Shown: positions 26,898-36,901 of the stretch, piece by piece
Position numbering within the stretch: the first letter of the stretch is position 1
Layout: every line of letters begins with the position of its first letter
NCBI RefSeq assembly: GCF_007559425.1
Contig: NZ_VMHE01000009.1
Span: 24,695-88,694 of the forward strand
DNA length: 64,000 nucleotides
From: Allobacillus salarius
GTDB lineage: Bacteria > Bacillota > Bacilli > Bacillales > Alkalibacillaceae
Direction of reading: 5' to 3'
The notes under the pieces: generated by a model
Database searches by the model: none
The model's input: only the letters and a program-made list of their open reading frames with translations
What the model was told of the DNA's origin: nothing
Program-made: the position numbers and the translations under genes

Positions 26898-26921
26898 AGC
26901 TGCCTTTTCTATTAGGCAGCT
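26898..26921 (-). terminator. Terminator after yjbC
   Basis: AGCTGCCT (26898-26905) and AGGCAGCT (26914-26921) make an 8-bp stem; the minus strand continues TATTTTTATT. It partly separates yjbC from spx, which in B. subtilis are an operon. Confidence 0.8.
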
Positions 26922-26928
26922 GTAACCC

Positions 26929-27516
26929 TTACGTGGATTGCAATTCATTCGCATCTTCGAAAATATCCGTTTCTCTTTTTCTGCGCTTAAAAACTTGATC
27001 AACCGGTTGATAGCTCTCTCCATAAATCTCTTTATCCTTATATGTGTGGATATCCACATATGTTTTTTTCATTTTCTCATAAATTAATTCTTCATCTTCA
27101 TCAATTGGTGACCAAAATAGAATTTCTAACGGATTTACTTCATTTGTTGCTATGGATTTTTTCTCATAACCGATTGTCTTAGCATGTTGGAAATTTTCGC
27201 GCTCATAAAATCTTAACCGTTTAGCCGTGTCTGTATCTTCGTAATCAACTGGCTCCACTTCAAGAATAATCGGCTTACCTTTCGTTTTTAACTGACCAAT
27301 TAATTGTTTACCTATTCCTTTTCCTCGTGCTTTTGATGATACATATACATAATCAACAAAAATGAATTGTTCATATTCTGCGTACATCAAAACATGGTCT
27401 TCACTTTCATCTTTATGATAAATATTCCCTTTCTCATCTAATAAAATTTCAAAGTGTTCTTTGGATTTCATTTCTTCAATTGGAAAGTATTCATTTAGTT
27501 TTTCATACCAAGTCAT
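26929..27516 (-). CDS. yjbC: YjbC-like GNAT acetyltransferase
   Basis: Putative acetyltransferase of 195 residues located upstream of spx, as yjbC is in B. subtilis. The acetyl-CoA loop is VYVSSKARGKGIGKQLIGQL (about 57-76), with the R/Q-x-x-G-x-G/A signature intact, and RLRFYERENF follows at about 101-110. The C-terminal 60 residues are charged and specific to this subfamily. The acceptor is unknown. A terminator and about 270 bases stand between it and spx, so spx probably also has its own promoter. Confidence 0.88.
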   Translation of the reverse strand: MTWYEKLNEYFPIEEMKSKEHFEILLDEKGNIYHKDESEDHVLMYAEYEQFIFVDYVYVSSKARGKGIGKQLIGQLKTKGKPIILEVEPVDYEDTDTAKRLRFYERENFQHAKTIGYEKKSIATNEVNPLEILFWSPIDEDEELIYEKMKKTYVDIHTYKDKEIYGESYQPVDQVFKRRKRETDIFEDANELQST

Positions 27517-27738
27517 AATTCCGCTCCTTTGTTGACTAAATTTCCGAATTTTTTCACTTACATTTATTTAGTTTATAGGAAGACGACTTGAAAGTTAAAC
27601 GGTATAAAGCTTGAATATTCCGCTTGAGATCGGATTTAGTATGATCAGCCTATGCTAAACTCTTTTATTCTTATAGATCCACTTAATGGCTTTCGGATAG
27701 ATTAATTTATTGAAATTAATAACGATAGACGTCAAAAA

Positions 27739-27774
27739 AAGTGCTGTAGAAAGAATTCATTTCCTACAGCACTT
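27739..27774 (-). terminator. Terminator after the DUF4015 gene
   Basis: AAGTGCTGTAG (27739-27749) and CTACAGCACTT (27764-27774) form the stem; the minus strand continues with seven T. Confidence 0.9.
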
Positions 27775-27785
27775 CATCTAAATCA

Positions 27786-29012
27786 TTATTTTGGATCAAA
27801 ATTGACCCCTTCTGTATACCGATTACCTGGGTTCCAAATCAAATACTCATAAATTCCGTTATCATATAAAGCACGGATTTGAGCTTCAACTTCTTTTTTT
27901 CCATAAGTGAACGTTTGGCCGGCTGGATACAACCAACTCGCTGTGAAATCTTGAATCCATGGTCTAGAAACTGGGCCGTCTTCAAGTTGACTTAACAGTT
28001 CATTCTCCACTTTACTGTATTCGTTAACAAGATTATACGGTTCGGTATCCGGTTTTTCAATGCCAAAGTAAGATGTCCAATGGCTTGGATAAATCATTGA
28101 AGAAATAACATCTACATTATCAGCGATCTTTAAGAAGTTTTGTCCAATGCCTGGAGCTTCTTCAATTGTTGCTGCATATCCAAAAATATCTACAGATACA
28201 TCTACATCGTAAGCATCCAATTCTTTATTTGCGTACTCTACAAAGCTGGACACTGCATTCACACGTTCTTTGACATTATCCAGATCTGCTTCATCAAAAT
28301 CTCCTCGACTATAGTCAAGTGATTCATCTCGTTTTTCAAATCCTTCCGGAAAGCGAACATAGTCAAATTGGATTTCTTGAAAGCCCATCTTAGCCGCTTC
28401 TTTCGCAATTTCAAGATTGTATTCCCATACATCTTTTATAAATGGATTGACGAATGCTTCTCCTCGCCCATTTTTCCATATAGAACCATTTTCTTTAAAG
28501 GACCATTCCGGTTTTGCTTCTGCTAGTTTCGTATCTTTGAAAACAACTATTCTCGCAATTGGATAAATTTCTTCCTCTTCTAGTTCTTTTAACATCGCTT
28601 GAGGATCTTTAACGTAGTTTTGAGAAAACTGACTATATAACTTATCTTCATCTTCCACTTTATACGTAATATTTCCATGGTCATCTTTAATGTCAATGAC
28701 CATTGCGTTTAACGGAGTGGAAGCAAGAAGATCCTTCAAGTAATTAAAACGTTCACCACCTGCCGAATGGCCTGTAACGTAAACACCCCGAACTGCATCT
28801 GGATACTCAAAATTAAAGTTGCTCTGGTAAACGAAACGAGGGACAGGATCAGGAAGCACTTTTTCTGTTAATTCTGTTGTAAATTGCGTATGTAATTCAG
28901 CAACGTTACCGTCTTTTTCATCTGTTTCTTCCTCTGCATGGATTGTCATTCCAACTAATAATGTAAATGACATCATAATAAGAATCTGTAAGAAAATCTT
29001 GTTGTTTTTCAT
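27786..29012 (-). CDS. Secreted DUF4015 glycoside-hydrolase-like protein
   Basis: Exported TIM-barrel protein of the DUF4015 (putative glycoside hydrolase, PF13200) family, about 408 residues. A signal peptide is clear: MKNNKIFLQILIMMSFTLLV with cleavage near IHA-EE. Family blocks are RGVYVTGHSAG, NAMVIDIKDDHGNITY, YPIARIVVFKD, FQEIQFDYVRFPEG and the final YLIWNPGNRY. The acidic residues in IKDD and FDYVRFP are candidate catalytic groups. ATG 29012 (GGGGG 8 bases upstream) is preferred; ATG 29027 with GGAG is also possible. The substrate, probably a cell-wall or exopolysaccharide glycan, is unknown. Confidence 0.88.
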   Translation of the reverse strand: MKNNKIFLQILIMMSFTLLVGMTIHAEEETDEKDGNVAELHTQFTTELTEKVLPDPVPRFVYQSNFNFEYPDAVRGVYVTGHSAGGERFNYLKDLLASTPLNAMVIDIKDDHGNITYKVEDEDKLYSQFSQNYVKDPQAMLKELEEEEIYPIARIVVFKDTKLAEAKPEWSFKENGSIWKNGRGEAFVNPFIKDVWEYNLEIAKEAAKMGFQEIQFDYVRFPEGFEKRDESLDYSRGDFDEADLDNVKERVNAVSSFVEYANKELDAYDVDVSVDIFGYAATIEEAPGIGQNFLKIADNVDVISSMIYPSHWTSYFGIEKPDTEPYNLVNEYSKVENELLSQLEDGPVSRPWIQDFTASWLYPAGQTFTYGKKEVEAQIRALYDNGIYEYLIWNPGNRYTEGVNFDPK

Positions 29013-29248
29013 TATCCTATCCCCCATCTTTTTCTCCTACACCAAGTCTATTATATTATGTTTTTACTGTAAATGGGACTTATTTCTACAATTTTCTACA
29101 ATTATTTTTGTTATGAAGTTTCATATAACAATCTCATAGACTCATGGCATACAAAAACTTTAGCAGCAAACGTTTTTATCAATTGTATGCACTATCTTCC
29201 CGGTTAATATAACGATTAAAACTTTTTTAAAATTTTAATCATAGTAAA

Positions 29249-29270
29249 AGAGCGGAATCTCTTCCGCCCT
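29249..29270 (-). terminator. Terminator after the ZIP transporter gene
   Basis: AGCGGAA (29251-29257) pairs with TTCCGCC-type bases (29262-29268); the minus strand continues CTCTTTTAC. Short but GC-rich stem just beyond the stop codon. Confidence 0.65.
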
Positions 29271-29290
29271 CAGTTGATTACGTTTACTTT

Positions 29291-30109
29291 TTATCCTAAA
29301 GCAACATCTAAAATCATCATGATGACAAAACCAATCATTAAGCACATGGTCGCCATATCTTTATTCCCATTTTCATGTGAACCAGGAATGACTTCTTCCA
29401 CAACAACGAAAATCATGGCCCCTGCTGCAAAACTTAGTGCATATGGAAGGGTTGGTGCCATCCATGTCACTGCCAAAAAGCCGGCAATTGCAGATAGCGG
29501 TTCGACCATTCCGGAAAACTGACCGTACATAAAGCTTCTAAAACGCGAGATTCCTTCACGGCGAAGGGGCAATGAAATCGCAGCACCTTCCGGGATATTT
29601 TGAAGACCGATTCCTAATGCAAGTGTACCTGCACCTACAAGAGCTGATGTAGAATCGACAGCAGAAGCAACCGCACCAAATGCTACACCGATTGCAAGCC
29701 CTTCAGGTATGTTGTGAAGTGTGACAGCGAGAATTAACAATGTACTGCGTTTTCTTTTTTCAGGTTGTAATCCTTCGGGTTGATTCCGTCTTGCGTATGC
29801 GTGCATATGTGGTATTAGTTTTCCCATGGCCCATAAGAAAATGGCACCAACAAGGAATCCTATCGCAGCAGGTAGCCAACCGGGTTGGCCGCTTTCTTCT
29901 GCTCTGCTGATCGCTGGAGATAATAATGACCAAAAACTCGCTGCAATCATGACTCCCCCTGCCAATCCGAGCATACCGTCCATAATCTTCAAATTAACCT
30001 TCTTAGCTACAAGAACAGAGGCAGCACCTAGTGCTGTAGTTAGCCATGTAAATAGTCCTGCAATCAATGTCTGATTAAATAAACTTAAATCCATATACCA
30101 ATCAAGCAT
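29291..30109 (-). CDS. ZIP-family metal transporter
   Basis: Divalent metal (zinc, possibly iron or manganese) permease of the ZIP family, 272 residues, about eight membrane helices. The two metal-site helices are complete: VTLHNIPEGLAIGVAFG (about 131-147) and GLQNIPEGAAISLPL (about 168-182), each with the HN/QNIPEG core. A histidine-containing cytosolic loop (LIPHMHAYARRNQPEG, about 100-115) precedes them, and the last helices include FVVVEEVIPGS. It stands alone; no Zur box is evident upstream. Confidence 0.94.
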   Translation of the reverse strand: MLDWYMDLSLFNQTLIAGLFTWLTTALGAASVLVAKKVNLKIMDGMLGLAGGVMIAASFWSLLSPAISRAEESGQPGWLPAAIGFLVGAIFLWAMGKLIPHMHAYARRNQPEGLQPEKRKRSTLLILAVTLHNIPEGLAIGVAFGAVASAVDSTSALVGAGTLALGIGLQNIPEGAAISLPLRREGISRFRSFMYGQFSGMVEPLSAIAGFLAVTWMAPTLPYALSFAAGAMIFVVVEEVIPGSHENGNKDMATMCLMIGFVIMMILDVALG

Positions 30110-30432
30110 ACGTTGATCTCACTTCTTTCTATTTTAAATTCGAAATTACTTCGTCAATTTACCATATGTGAAATATACCAAAAGTGTTTCCCGTGGTCAA
30201 CATTTATTTTTATTAAATTTTTTAAAAATAAACGATGATGAAATTAATCAAATTCATTCATTCGCAGCAATAATTTAATTTCCGTCTTGGACTGTTTACC
30301 CACTTCGCACTCATATTAATTGTTGTTAATCTTTCTGAATCGATCTATTCGTCGTTAGCGTAATCGTTCTAATTACATAATCGTTACATAGAGATATAAG
30401 TGGGAAGAAAACCAACGATGGGGTGAAATTAC
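30110..30432. other. 323-base divergent intergenic region
   Basis: Space between the ZIP gene and the catalase gene. It is AT-rich and holds the two divergent promoters. A possible sigmaB element just before the catalase gene is listed separately. TAATCGTT occurs twice 19 bases apart near 30361-30385. No terminator or structured RNA is seen. Confidence 0.5.
30383..30407 (+). promoter_or_regulatory. Possible sigmaB promoter of the catalase gene
   Basis: GTTACA (30383-30388) and GGGAAG (30402-30407) are 13 bases apart and resemble the sigmaB -35 (GTTTAA) and -10 (GGGTAT) elements, four of six bases each. This would give a leader of about 18 bases before ATG 30433, just room for the GGGGTG ribosome site. 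katE of B. subtilis is a classic sigmaB gene. Confidence 0.4.
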
Positions 30433-32490
30433 ATGAGTGAGGATTTATCAAAAGAACAAAATGAGCGAGGCAAGAATCCAAAGCAAGAACAGCTTGACCA
30501 ATATCGAATTCAAAATACCGGCAAGCCGATGACAACGAACCAGGGAAGGAAAATATCCAACGACTCAGAGACACTCAAGGCTGGAGAACGTGGACCTTCT
30601 TTACATGAAGATGTTCATTATTTTGAAAAAATGACGCATTTTGTGCAAGAGGAAGAGCCTGAGAGAGTCGTGCATGCAAGAGGTTATAGCGCACACGGCG
30701 AGTTTGAATGTTACCAATCCATGAAACATGTGACGAAAGCATGCTTTTTGCGGGAACCAGGTAAAAAAACTCCACTAACCGTCCGCTTTTCTACGGTTCA
30801 GGGGCCAAGAGGTTCTTATGATACGGCGAGAGATTTACGTTGTAAGGGTGTGAAATTTTATACAGAAGAAGGAAATTATGATTTAACGACGATTGCGATG
30901 CCTGTATTAATTAATCAGGACCCGATGAAATTTCCTGATGTTATCCATGCCTATCAAGCTAAATCAGATGATGATATTCCAACTGCAACAGGAGCTCATG
31001 ATCATTTTTGGGACTATGTAGCGAATAACCCTGAAGCACTTCATATGGTGCAATGGATTATGACAGATCGAGGGATTGTCAGGAGTTATCGAATGATGGA
31101 ATCTTGGTCGATCAATACGTATTTGTTCGTCAATGATGAAAATGTTGCGACATTTGTTCGATTTGTATGGAAGCCGGTTCTCGGGACACATGCCTTACTT
31201 CAAGATGAAGCAATAAAATTAGGTGGAATCGACCCCGATTTTCACCGCCGTGATTTACGTGATGCGATCGATAAAGGGCTTTATCCTGAATATGAATTAG
31301 GTGTTCAACTAATTCCGATGGAAGATGAATTTAAATACGACTTTGATATCCTTGACCCGGCAAAATTTTGGCCGGAGGAACTAGTTCCTGTCCAGTTAGT
31401 CGGTAAATTGACACTTAACAAAAACATTGATAATTATCATACGGAATCTGAACAGGTTGCTTTTAACCCAGGAAATGTTATCCCGGGAATCGATTTTTCG
31501 AATGACCCGATTTTACAAGGAAGACTAATCGCATATCAAGCAGCGCAAGCTCACCGAATCGGACCGAATTTTCAAGAGTTGCCAATCAATAAGCCTGTCT
31601 GTCCTTTTCATAATAACCAACGTCGAGGACCGATGCGCTATCGAATCGATGTAGACGAAGTCAATTATCACGAGAATTCACTAGCAAACAATACACCATA
31701 TACAACACCGCCTGAAGCTGGTGGTTATGAACATTATCCTCAGAAAGTGGATGGCCGTGTTGTTCGTGGACGAAGTGAATCATTCAATGATTTCTTTACC
31801 CAGCCTCGCATCCTTTGGAATAGTTTAACCCCTGTAGAAAAGAAGCATACGATTCAAGCTTTTAGCTTCCAATTAGGTAAGGTAGAAAGTGAATCCGTTC
31901 GCCAGCAAAACGTCAATTTATTAGTCAACGTTGATCGAGAGCTTGCCTGTGTCGTTGCGGATAATATCGGTGTTGAACAACCAGAAGGCACCAACGTTCC
32001 GGTCTCGACAAGTTATCCTTCGTTAAGTCTTGCCAATGTGCCTTATTATGCAGCGACTCAAAAAGTCGGCGTATTGATCGGGAACGGTTTTGATGAAAAT
32101 GAAGTGACCGATGTACTGCAATTCTTAGAGAAAAATAATGTGTTTATCGATGTTATAAGTGAACGACTCGGTGCAGTGACAAGTAAAAACGGTAAGCAAT
32201 TGAAAGCAAATAAAACATTTTTAACGACGAGTCCTTATTTATACGACTCCATTTATGTCGTCGGTGGAGAGTCCAAACAGCAAGCAAAATTCATGAATGA
32301 TATAGCTGAATTCGTGCACAATGCTTATAAGCATTACAAGCCGATTGGTGTTGCGACGACGGGACTTCCTTATATTCAAGCTTTCGAAAACAACAACTTA
32401 TCAGGTGTCGTTTTCGCAGCCAACAATCCTAATTTCAACAAAGACTTTATTTCTGCGATTGCTCAGCAACGATTTTATGATCGAATTTAA
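30433..32490 (+). CDS. katE: Large-subunit catalase (KatE/HPII type), divergent active site
   Basis: Clade-2 catalase of 685 residues with a C-terminal flavodoxin/DJ-1-like domain (from about 540), like E. coli HPII and B. subtilis KatE. The distal His81 in VVHARGYSAHGEF and the fold segments RFSTVQGPRGSYDTARDLR and VKFYTEEGNYDL are conserved. Counting 73 residues from His81, as from His128 to Asn201 in HPII, lands on Ile154: the usual LVGNNTP reads LTTIAMP. On the proximal side the YTDTQ segment reads YQAAQAHRIG, keeping the haem-ligand Tyr but not the Asp-Thr. So haem binding is likely, but peroxide turnover may be altered. A terminator follows. Confidence 0.88.
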   Translation: MSEDLSKEQNERGKNPKQEQLDQYRIQNTGKPMTTNQGRKISNDSETLKAGERGPSLHEDVHYFEKMTHFVQEEEPERVVHARGYSAHGEFECYQSMKHVTKACFLREPGKKTPLTVRFSTVQGPRGSYDTARDLRCKGVKFYTEEGNYDLTTIAMPVLINQDPMKFPDVIHAYQAKSDDDIPTATGAHDHFWDYVANNPEALHMVQWIMTDRGIVRSYRMMESWSINTYLFVNDENVATFVRFVWKPVLGTHALLQDEAIKLGGIDPDFHRRDLRDAIDKGLYPEYELGVQLIPMEDEFKYDFDILDPAKFWPEELVPVQLVGKLTLNKNIDNYHTESEQVAFNPGNVIPGIDFSNDPILQGRLIAYQAAQAHRIGPNFQELPINKPVCPFHNNQRRGPMRYRIDVDEVNYHENSLANNTPYTTPPEAGGYEHYPQKVDGRVVRGRSESFNDFFTQPRILWNSLTPVEKKHTIQAFSFQLGKVESESVRQQNVNLLVNVDRELACVVADNIGVEQPEGTNVPVSTSYPSLSLANVPYYAATQKVGVLIGNGFDENEVTDVLQFLEKNNVFIDVISERLGAVTSKNGKQLKANKTFLTTSPYLYDSIYVVGGESKQQAKFMNDIAEFVHNAYKHYKPIGVATTGLPYIQAFENNNLSGVVFAANNPNFNKDFISAIAQQRFYDRI

Positions 32491-32844
32491 ATAAGAAACA
32501 TGTTCAATTTACCTGTACAGATGATGAAGCATTTACAAATCATTTGTACGGGTTTTCTTTACCTTTTCTTAGACCACTTTTCGCATTCGTAGTTCTGAAA
32601 GAAGTATCAAAAATCGCCACAAAATGTTCTGTTGCGTTCTTATTATAATCCATTCAATCATTTTTATGATTTTGCATGAATCATTTTCAACTGCACAAGC
32701 TATGTATGAACATTCTTTATGCACCAATTGATCCATTAACAGATGTCATTTCAAAAGCAGGATACGATACACCATTATGAAGTAATTGAACTTAAGCTTT
32801 ACTCGAATCGAATACGAAATCATCACTAATCGGGAGGTGAAAAT
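32491..32844. other. 354-base intergenic region after the catalase
   Basis: After the catalase terminator the region is AT-rich without a supported gene, repeat or structured RNA. Short plus-strand frames here have no ribosome site. It presumably contains the promoter of the DUF378 gene. Confidence 0.5.
32512..32560 (+). terminator. Terminator after the catalase gene
   Basis: CCTGTACAGATGAT (32512-32525) pairs with ATCATTTGTACGGG (32539-32552) with one mismatch, followed by TTTTCTTT. Confidence 0.85.
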
Positions 32845-33156
32845 ATGGATACTGCGAAACGAATTGCGTTATTACTCGTCATTATCGGAGCAATCAATTG
32901 GGGGCTAATCGGCTTCTTCCAGTTTGACTTAGTAGCATCACTTTTTGGTGGACAAGATTCGCTTTTATCTAGAATTGTATATGCACTCGTCGGTCTAAGT
33001 GGTCTTTATGCTATATCAATGTTATTTGATTCAGAAAGTGATTCTGCTTCTTCCACTCAATCAGGAACCTTACAATATGGAACAGAATTTAGTGAAGAAG
33101 ATGATTTCTCAGCACTGGAAGAGGAAAGACCAGATGATGATTTTGACTTACGTTAA
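32845..33156 (+). CDS. DUF378 membrane protein (YuzA-like)
   Basis: Small membrane protein of the DUF378 family, 103 residues. The family core is visible: RIALLLVIIGAINWGLIGFF (about 5-24), with the conserved NWGL, then VASLFGG and ALVGLSGLYAI (about 47-57), making two membrane helices. The C-terminal 40 residues are very acidic (EEDDFSALEEERPDDDFD) and longer than in YuzA. Function unknown. A GGGAGGTG site precedes ATG 32845. Confidence 0.88.
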   Translation: MDTAKRIALLLVIIGAINWGLIGFFQFDLVASLFGGQDSLLSRIVYALVGLSGLYAISMLFDSESDSASSTQSGTLQYGTEFSEEDDFSALEEERPDDDFDLR

Positions 33157-33239
33157 TTGTCATTAAAAGTTTGATGAAAAATGTGGGTTTTGGATAAACT
33201 TTGAACCCGTATTGCATTTTTTCTTATCGCTGGGAAAAG

Positions 33240-33266
33240 GCACTGACTCCGGTCGGTGCTTTTTTT
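33240..33266 (+). terminator. Terminator after the DUF378 gene
   Basis: GCACTGAC (33240-33247) pairs with GTCGGTGC (33252-33259), followed by seven T. The same stem occurs at 50702-50728 after dat, differing in only one loop base. Confidence 0.9.
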
Positions 33267-33322
33267 CATTTTGCTTTGATAAAGAGCTGTGCGAACAAGT
33301 ACGAAATGTAACGTTAGTTGGT

Positions 33323-33485
33323 CTTCTTTTCAACGATAGCAATTAATTTTTTTGCTCAACCGTTGATTTGGGGCCTTCTTTTCAACGGTAGTGATCAATT
33401 TTTTTGATCTATCCTCCATTCGAAGCAATCTATTCGACGGTAGCGACCAAATTTTATGCTCTATCCTTGATTAGACGGTAACGAA
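33323..33485. repeat. 52-bp tandem repeats, dispersed family
   Basis: The core CAACGGTAG-type motif starts at 33331, 33383 and 33435, exactly 52 bases apart, with a partial fourth unit (ACGGTAACG near 33475). Other shared parts are CTTCTTTTC before the core and GCTCTATCC about 25 bases after it. The family recurs at 50742-50846 and, in weaker form and opposite orientation, at 57009-57190. Confidence 0.85.
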
Positions 33486-33701
33486 AAACATAATTTGCTT
33501 TCTCCATATCTTTTACAGCCACATCTTATCACAACTCCACTCTAAAGCATTATCAACACCCCAATAGTGAGGAAATTATTTTTAATATATGATAAAATCA
33601 ACGGAGTGAACCAATCCATTCATCTATATAATTAGAAACAATACGCTTCTCCGAACACTTTGAACTTAAAAAATTCTTACATAGAACATTTGAAAGGATG
33701 A

Positions 33702-34706
<1,005 letters not shown>

Positions 34707-34725
34707 TTTCTTCTACTAAAACATA

Positions 34726-34761
34726 AAAAAACAACCGTGATTTTTATCACGGTTGTTTTTT
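34726..34761. terminator. Bidirectional terminator between trpS and the LysM gene
   Basis: AAAAAACAACCGTGAT (34726-34741) and its perfect complement (34746-34761) around TTTT. T tracts on both strands, serving convergent trpS and the LysM-3D gene. Confidence 0.95.
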
Positions 34762-34793
34762 AGGTTCCCAAAGTGGGAATATGAATAGTACAT

Positions 34794-35675
34794 TTAGTCA
34801 AGAATAGTAACTTCTACTGTTTTTCTACCCCACTGGTAAGCTTCTGCTTTTGTTGGAACGTGAAGATCGATGATATTACCGTTTATGGCACCGCCCGTGT
34901 CACCAGCGATTGCTTCACCATATCCTTCAACATGTACGCGGCTTCCTAGTGGAATAACATTCGGGTCAACAGCAATGACTTTCATATTTGGATTGTTGTT
35001 CAAGTCAATACCTGTTGCTGTGACTCCTGAACAGCCAGCACAATTAGCCGTATAAGCCGTTGCTTCTACCGTAAGGGTTCTACCCTCTTTCTGACTAGAT
35101 TGTTGGCTCTGATTTGATGATTGATTTGATGAAGTATTTTGATTTGTTGTTTTTGTTGCTTTTACTTTATCTTGTTTTTCAGTTGTTTGTTCTTGTTTGT
35201 TGTTACTAGACTGCTTCTCTTGGTTACTAGATTCGGAAGCTGCAGCTTTATTGTTACTAGATTGAACTGCTTGTCCACCTTCTCTAGCTTCTAGTTTTTC
35301 ATTGAACTTTTCGAATGGAATGTCAATCTCTAGTTCTTGACCGATAAGAATTAAATCTGAATCAAGATCGTTCCATTCTTTAATATCTTCTACCTCTACA
35401 TCAAAATCGTTGGCAATTTTAGATAATGTTTCCCCTTTAACAACCTCGATTGTACGTGTGGCATCAATCTTTAATGTTTCACCCGTAATAATTAATGTAT
35501 CCTCAAGATTGTTTATCTCCATAATGTCGGAAACAGTTGTATCAAATTTATCTGCTATTTGGTTCAGATAATCACCTTGTTTCACCTGGTAAGTTTCCTC
35601 TGCTGAAACTGAACTACTGAATACTGCTCCAGATATGATTAGTCCGCCAGCTAGCGAAAGAAATGTTTTTCTCAT
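34794..35675 (-). CDS. yocH: Secreted LysM-3D cell-wall protein (YocH-like)
   Basis: Exported peptidoglycan-binding and probably muralytic protein, 293 residues. Signal peptide MRKTFLSLAGGLIISGAVFS with cleavage near VSA-EE; two LysM domains (about 28-71 and 76-119); a Gln/Ser/Asn-rich linker (about 125-200); and a C-terminal 3D domain (about 203-293) named for its Asp residues, here VTATGIDLNNNP, VIAVDPNVIPLGSRV, AGDTGGAINGNIIDLHV. B. subtilis YocH has the same order and is a WalR target. A perfect 12-base palindrome lies 108-139 bases upstream. Clear export and wall role; enzymatic specificity inferred. Confidence 0.92.
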   Translation of the reverse strand: MRKTFLSLAGGLIISGAVFSSSVSAEETYQVKQGDYLNQIADKFDTTVSDIMEINNLEDTLIITGETLKIDATRTIEVVKGETLSKIANDFDVEVEDIKEWNDLDSDLILIGQELEIDIPFEKFNEKLEAREGGQAVQSSNNKAAASESSNQEKQSSNNKQEQTTEKQDKVKATKTTNQNTSSNQSSNQSQQSSQKEGRTLTVEATAYTANCAGCSGVTATGIDLNNNPNMKVIAVDPNVIPLGSRVHVEGYGEAIAGDTGGAINGNIIDLHVPTKAEAYQWGRKTVEVTILD

Positions 35676-35782
35676 AAAAGATGTGTCCTCCCTCTAATCA
35701 TTTTGACAAAACCTATGTTATCACAGGAGAACCCACCTTGTGGTTACGCAGGAATTAAGTGTATATGACAAACATAACAGAA

Positions 35783-35814
35783 ATTCGACAAAATATTACC
35801 GAATTTTGTCGAAT
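35783..35814. promoter_or_regulatory. 12-base perfect palindrome upstream of the LysM-3D gene
   Basis: ATTCGACAAAAT (35783-35794) and ATTTTGTCGAAT (35803-35814) are perfect inverse copies separated by 8 bases. It lies in the 187-base space between yjbA and the LysM-3D gene, which is transcribed away from it. Either strand lacks a run of T after the stem, so an operator is more likely than a terminator. It does not match the direct-repeat WalR box. Confidence 0.6.
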
Positions 35815-35862
35815 GTAATCTTAATGAGATATTCAGATGTGTTTTTCCCTAATTGACGGGCT

Positions 35863-36621
35863 TCAGATGCTTTTGATTGCGTTTTGTTTCTTTTGTTCCA
35901 TTTCCCATAACTTCTCGAAGAAGGGCTGACCTTTCGCCATTTTTTCACAAATTTCATCGTGTCGAGCACTCCACCCTTGTTTCACTTCATTGACTAATTG
36001 TTGAAACCCTTGTTCAAAATCCATTTCTTGAATCACTTCATATTGTGCTGGTGTCCATTCAGTGAGCCAATAACGTAGCTCATCAATTCGTTTACTTTGA
36101 TTCAGTTGGTCAAGCATTAGCATAAGTAAGTGTTTCAATTGCCTTTCCTTTCTAGTCAAACCTAGCATGTACTGTGGTTGCAAGGAAAGAATATGATATT
36201 GTTTATCTTGTTTCTTATTATTGAAGATAAACTCTTGAGGTTTTCTGCTTTTGATTAACTCTAGAACCAGTCGTTCTTGACGTGGTATCATTCGACTCTT
36301 ACGGATTGGAATTTCATATCCCAATGTATCAACCACCATTGTATGAACACCTTCAGTCATGATAAATGCATGATCGAGAGGAATACGTTGGTGTTGTTTT
36401 TTCAAATAGGCACGCTCAAAAACAAGATCCAATAAATCACGAGGTATATCTTGCAAGTCATTCTCTATGTAATTAAATAGATCTGGTTCAACGTAGATTA
36501 CAGGGATCTGATCAAGAAGTTCGATGGAATCACTTTTTCTCCATTCGTGAAAATGGCAAACGTTGTACCCATTTTCTTCGCCTTCAAACCAATTCACCCA
36601 AATATCATGAACGTATAACAT
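35863..36621 (-). CDS. yjbA: YjbA-family protein (DUF3603)
   Basis: Conserved cytosolic protein of unknown function, 252 residues, next to trpS as in B. subtilis. Family features are the N-terminal [21 protein letters not shown] split around Trp residues (about 4-24), the EWRK, and the [17 protein letters not shown] helix (about 175-192). No membrane segment or signal peptide, and no catalytic motif can be named. Confidence 0.9.
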   Translation of the reverse strand: MLYVHDIWVNWFEGEENGYNVCHFHEWRKSDSIELLDQIPVIYVEPDLFNYIENDLQDIPRDLLDLVFERAYLKKQHQRIPLDHAFIMTEGVHTMVVDTLGYEIPIRKSRMIPRQERLVLELIKSRKPQEFIFNNKKQDKQYHILSLQPQYMLGLTRKERQLKHLLMLMLDQLNQSKRIDELRYWLTEWTPAQYEVIQEMDFEQGFQQLVNEVKQGWSARHDEICEKMAKGQPFFEKLWEMEQKKQNAIKSI

Positions 36622-36694
36622 ATAAACCCCTCACTTTTTTATGTTCTTCTTCTTACGCTCATTATGGCCAAGTGAACTATTTTTATTCTAGATT

Positions 36695-36901
36695 TTATGA
36701 TTGAAATGGATTTTTATACATGGCAAATGTGAGCATTAAAAGTCCAAGCGGCAGTAAATAGCTTTCTGGCCTTTTATAAATAAAAAGAAAAAAATCAGTC
36801 AGGTTCATACCGACAGGAAGAAAATTTAAGTAACCAATAATTGACACGCCACCTACACAAGTAAAACCAAAACCAATCATGAATACGATTAATTGCCACA
36901 T
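36695..36901 (-). CDS. Small conserved membrane protein, 68 residues
   Basis: Not named by me, though short proteins with the segment VSIIGYLNFLPVG occur in related Bacillaceae near fabF. ATG 36901 has a GGAGG site 8 bases upstream. Two hydrophobic helices (about 3-25 and 46-62) flank a loop with DFFLFIYKRPESYLLP. No known domain. Confidence 0.75.
   Translation of the reverse strand: MWQLIVFMIGFGFTCVGGVSIIGYLNFLPVGMNLTDFFLFIYKRPESYLLPLGLLMLTFAMYKNPFQS

Noticed and set aside
30360..30432. PerR box before the catalase
   Set aside because: The nearest candidate, around TTCTAATTACATAA, matches only about 9 of 15 consensus bases.
35676..35862. WalR box upstream of the LysM-3D gene
   Set aside because: The best candidate half-sites (TGTCGA, five bases, TGTTAT) match the TGTWAH direct repeat at only one half.
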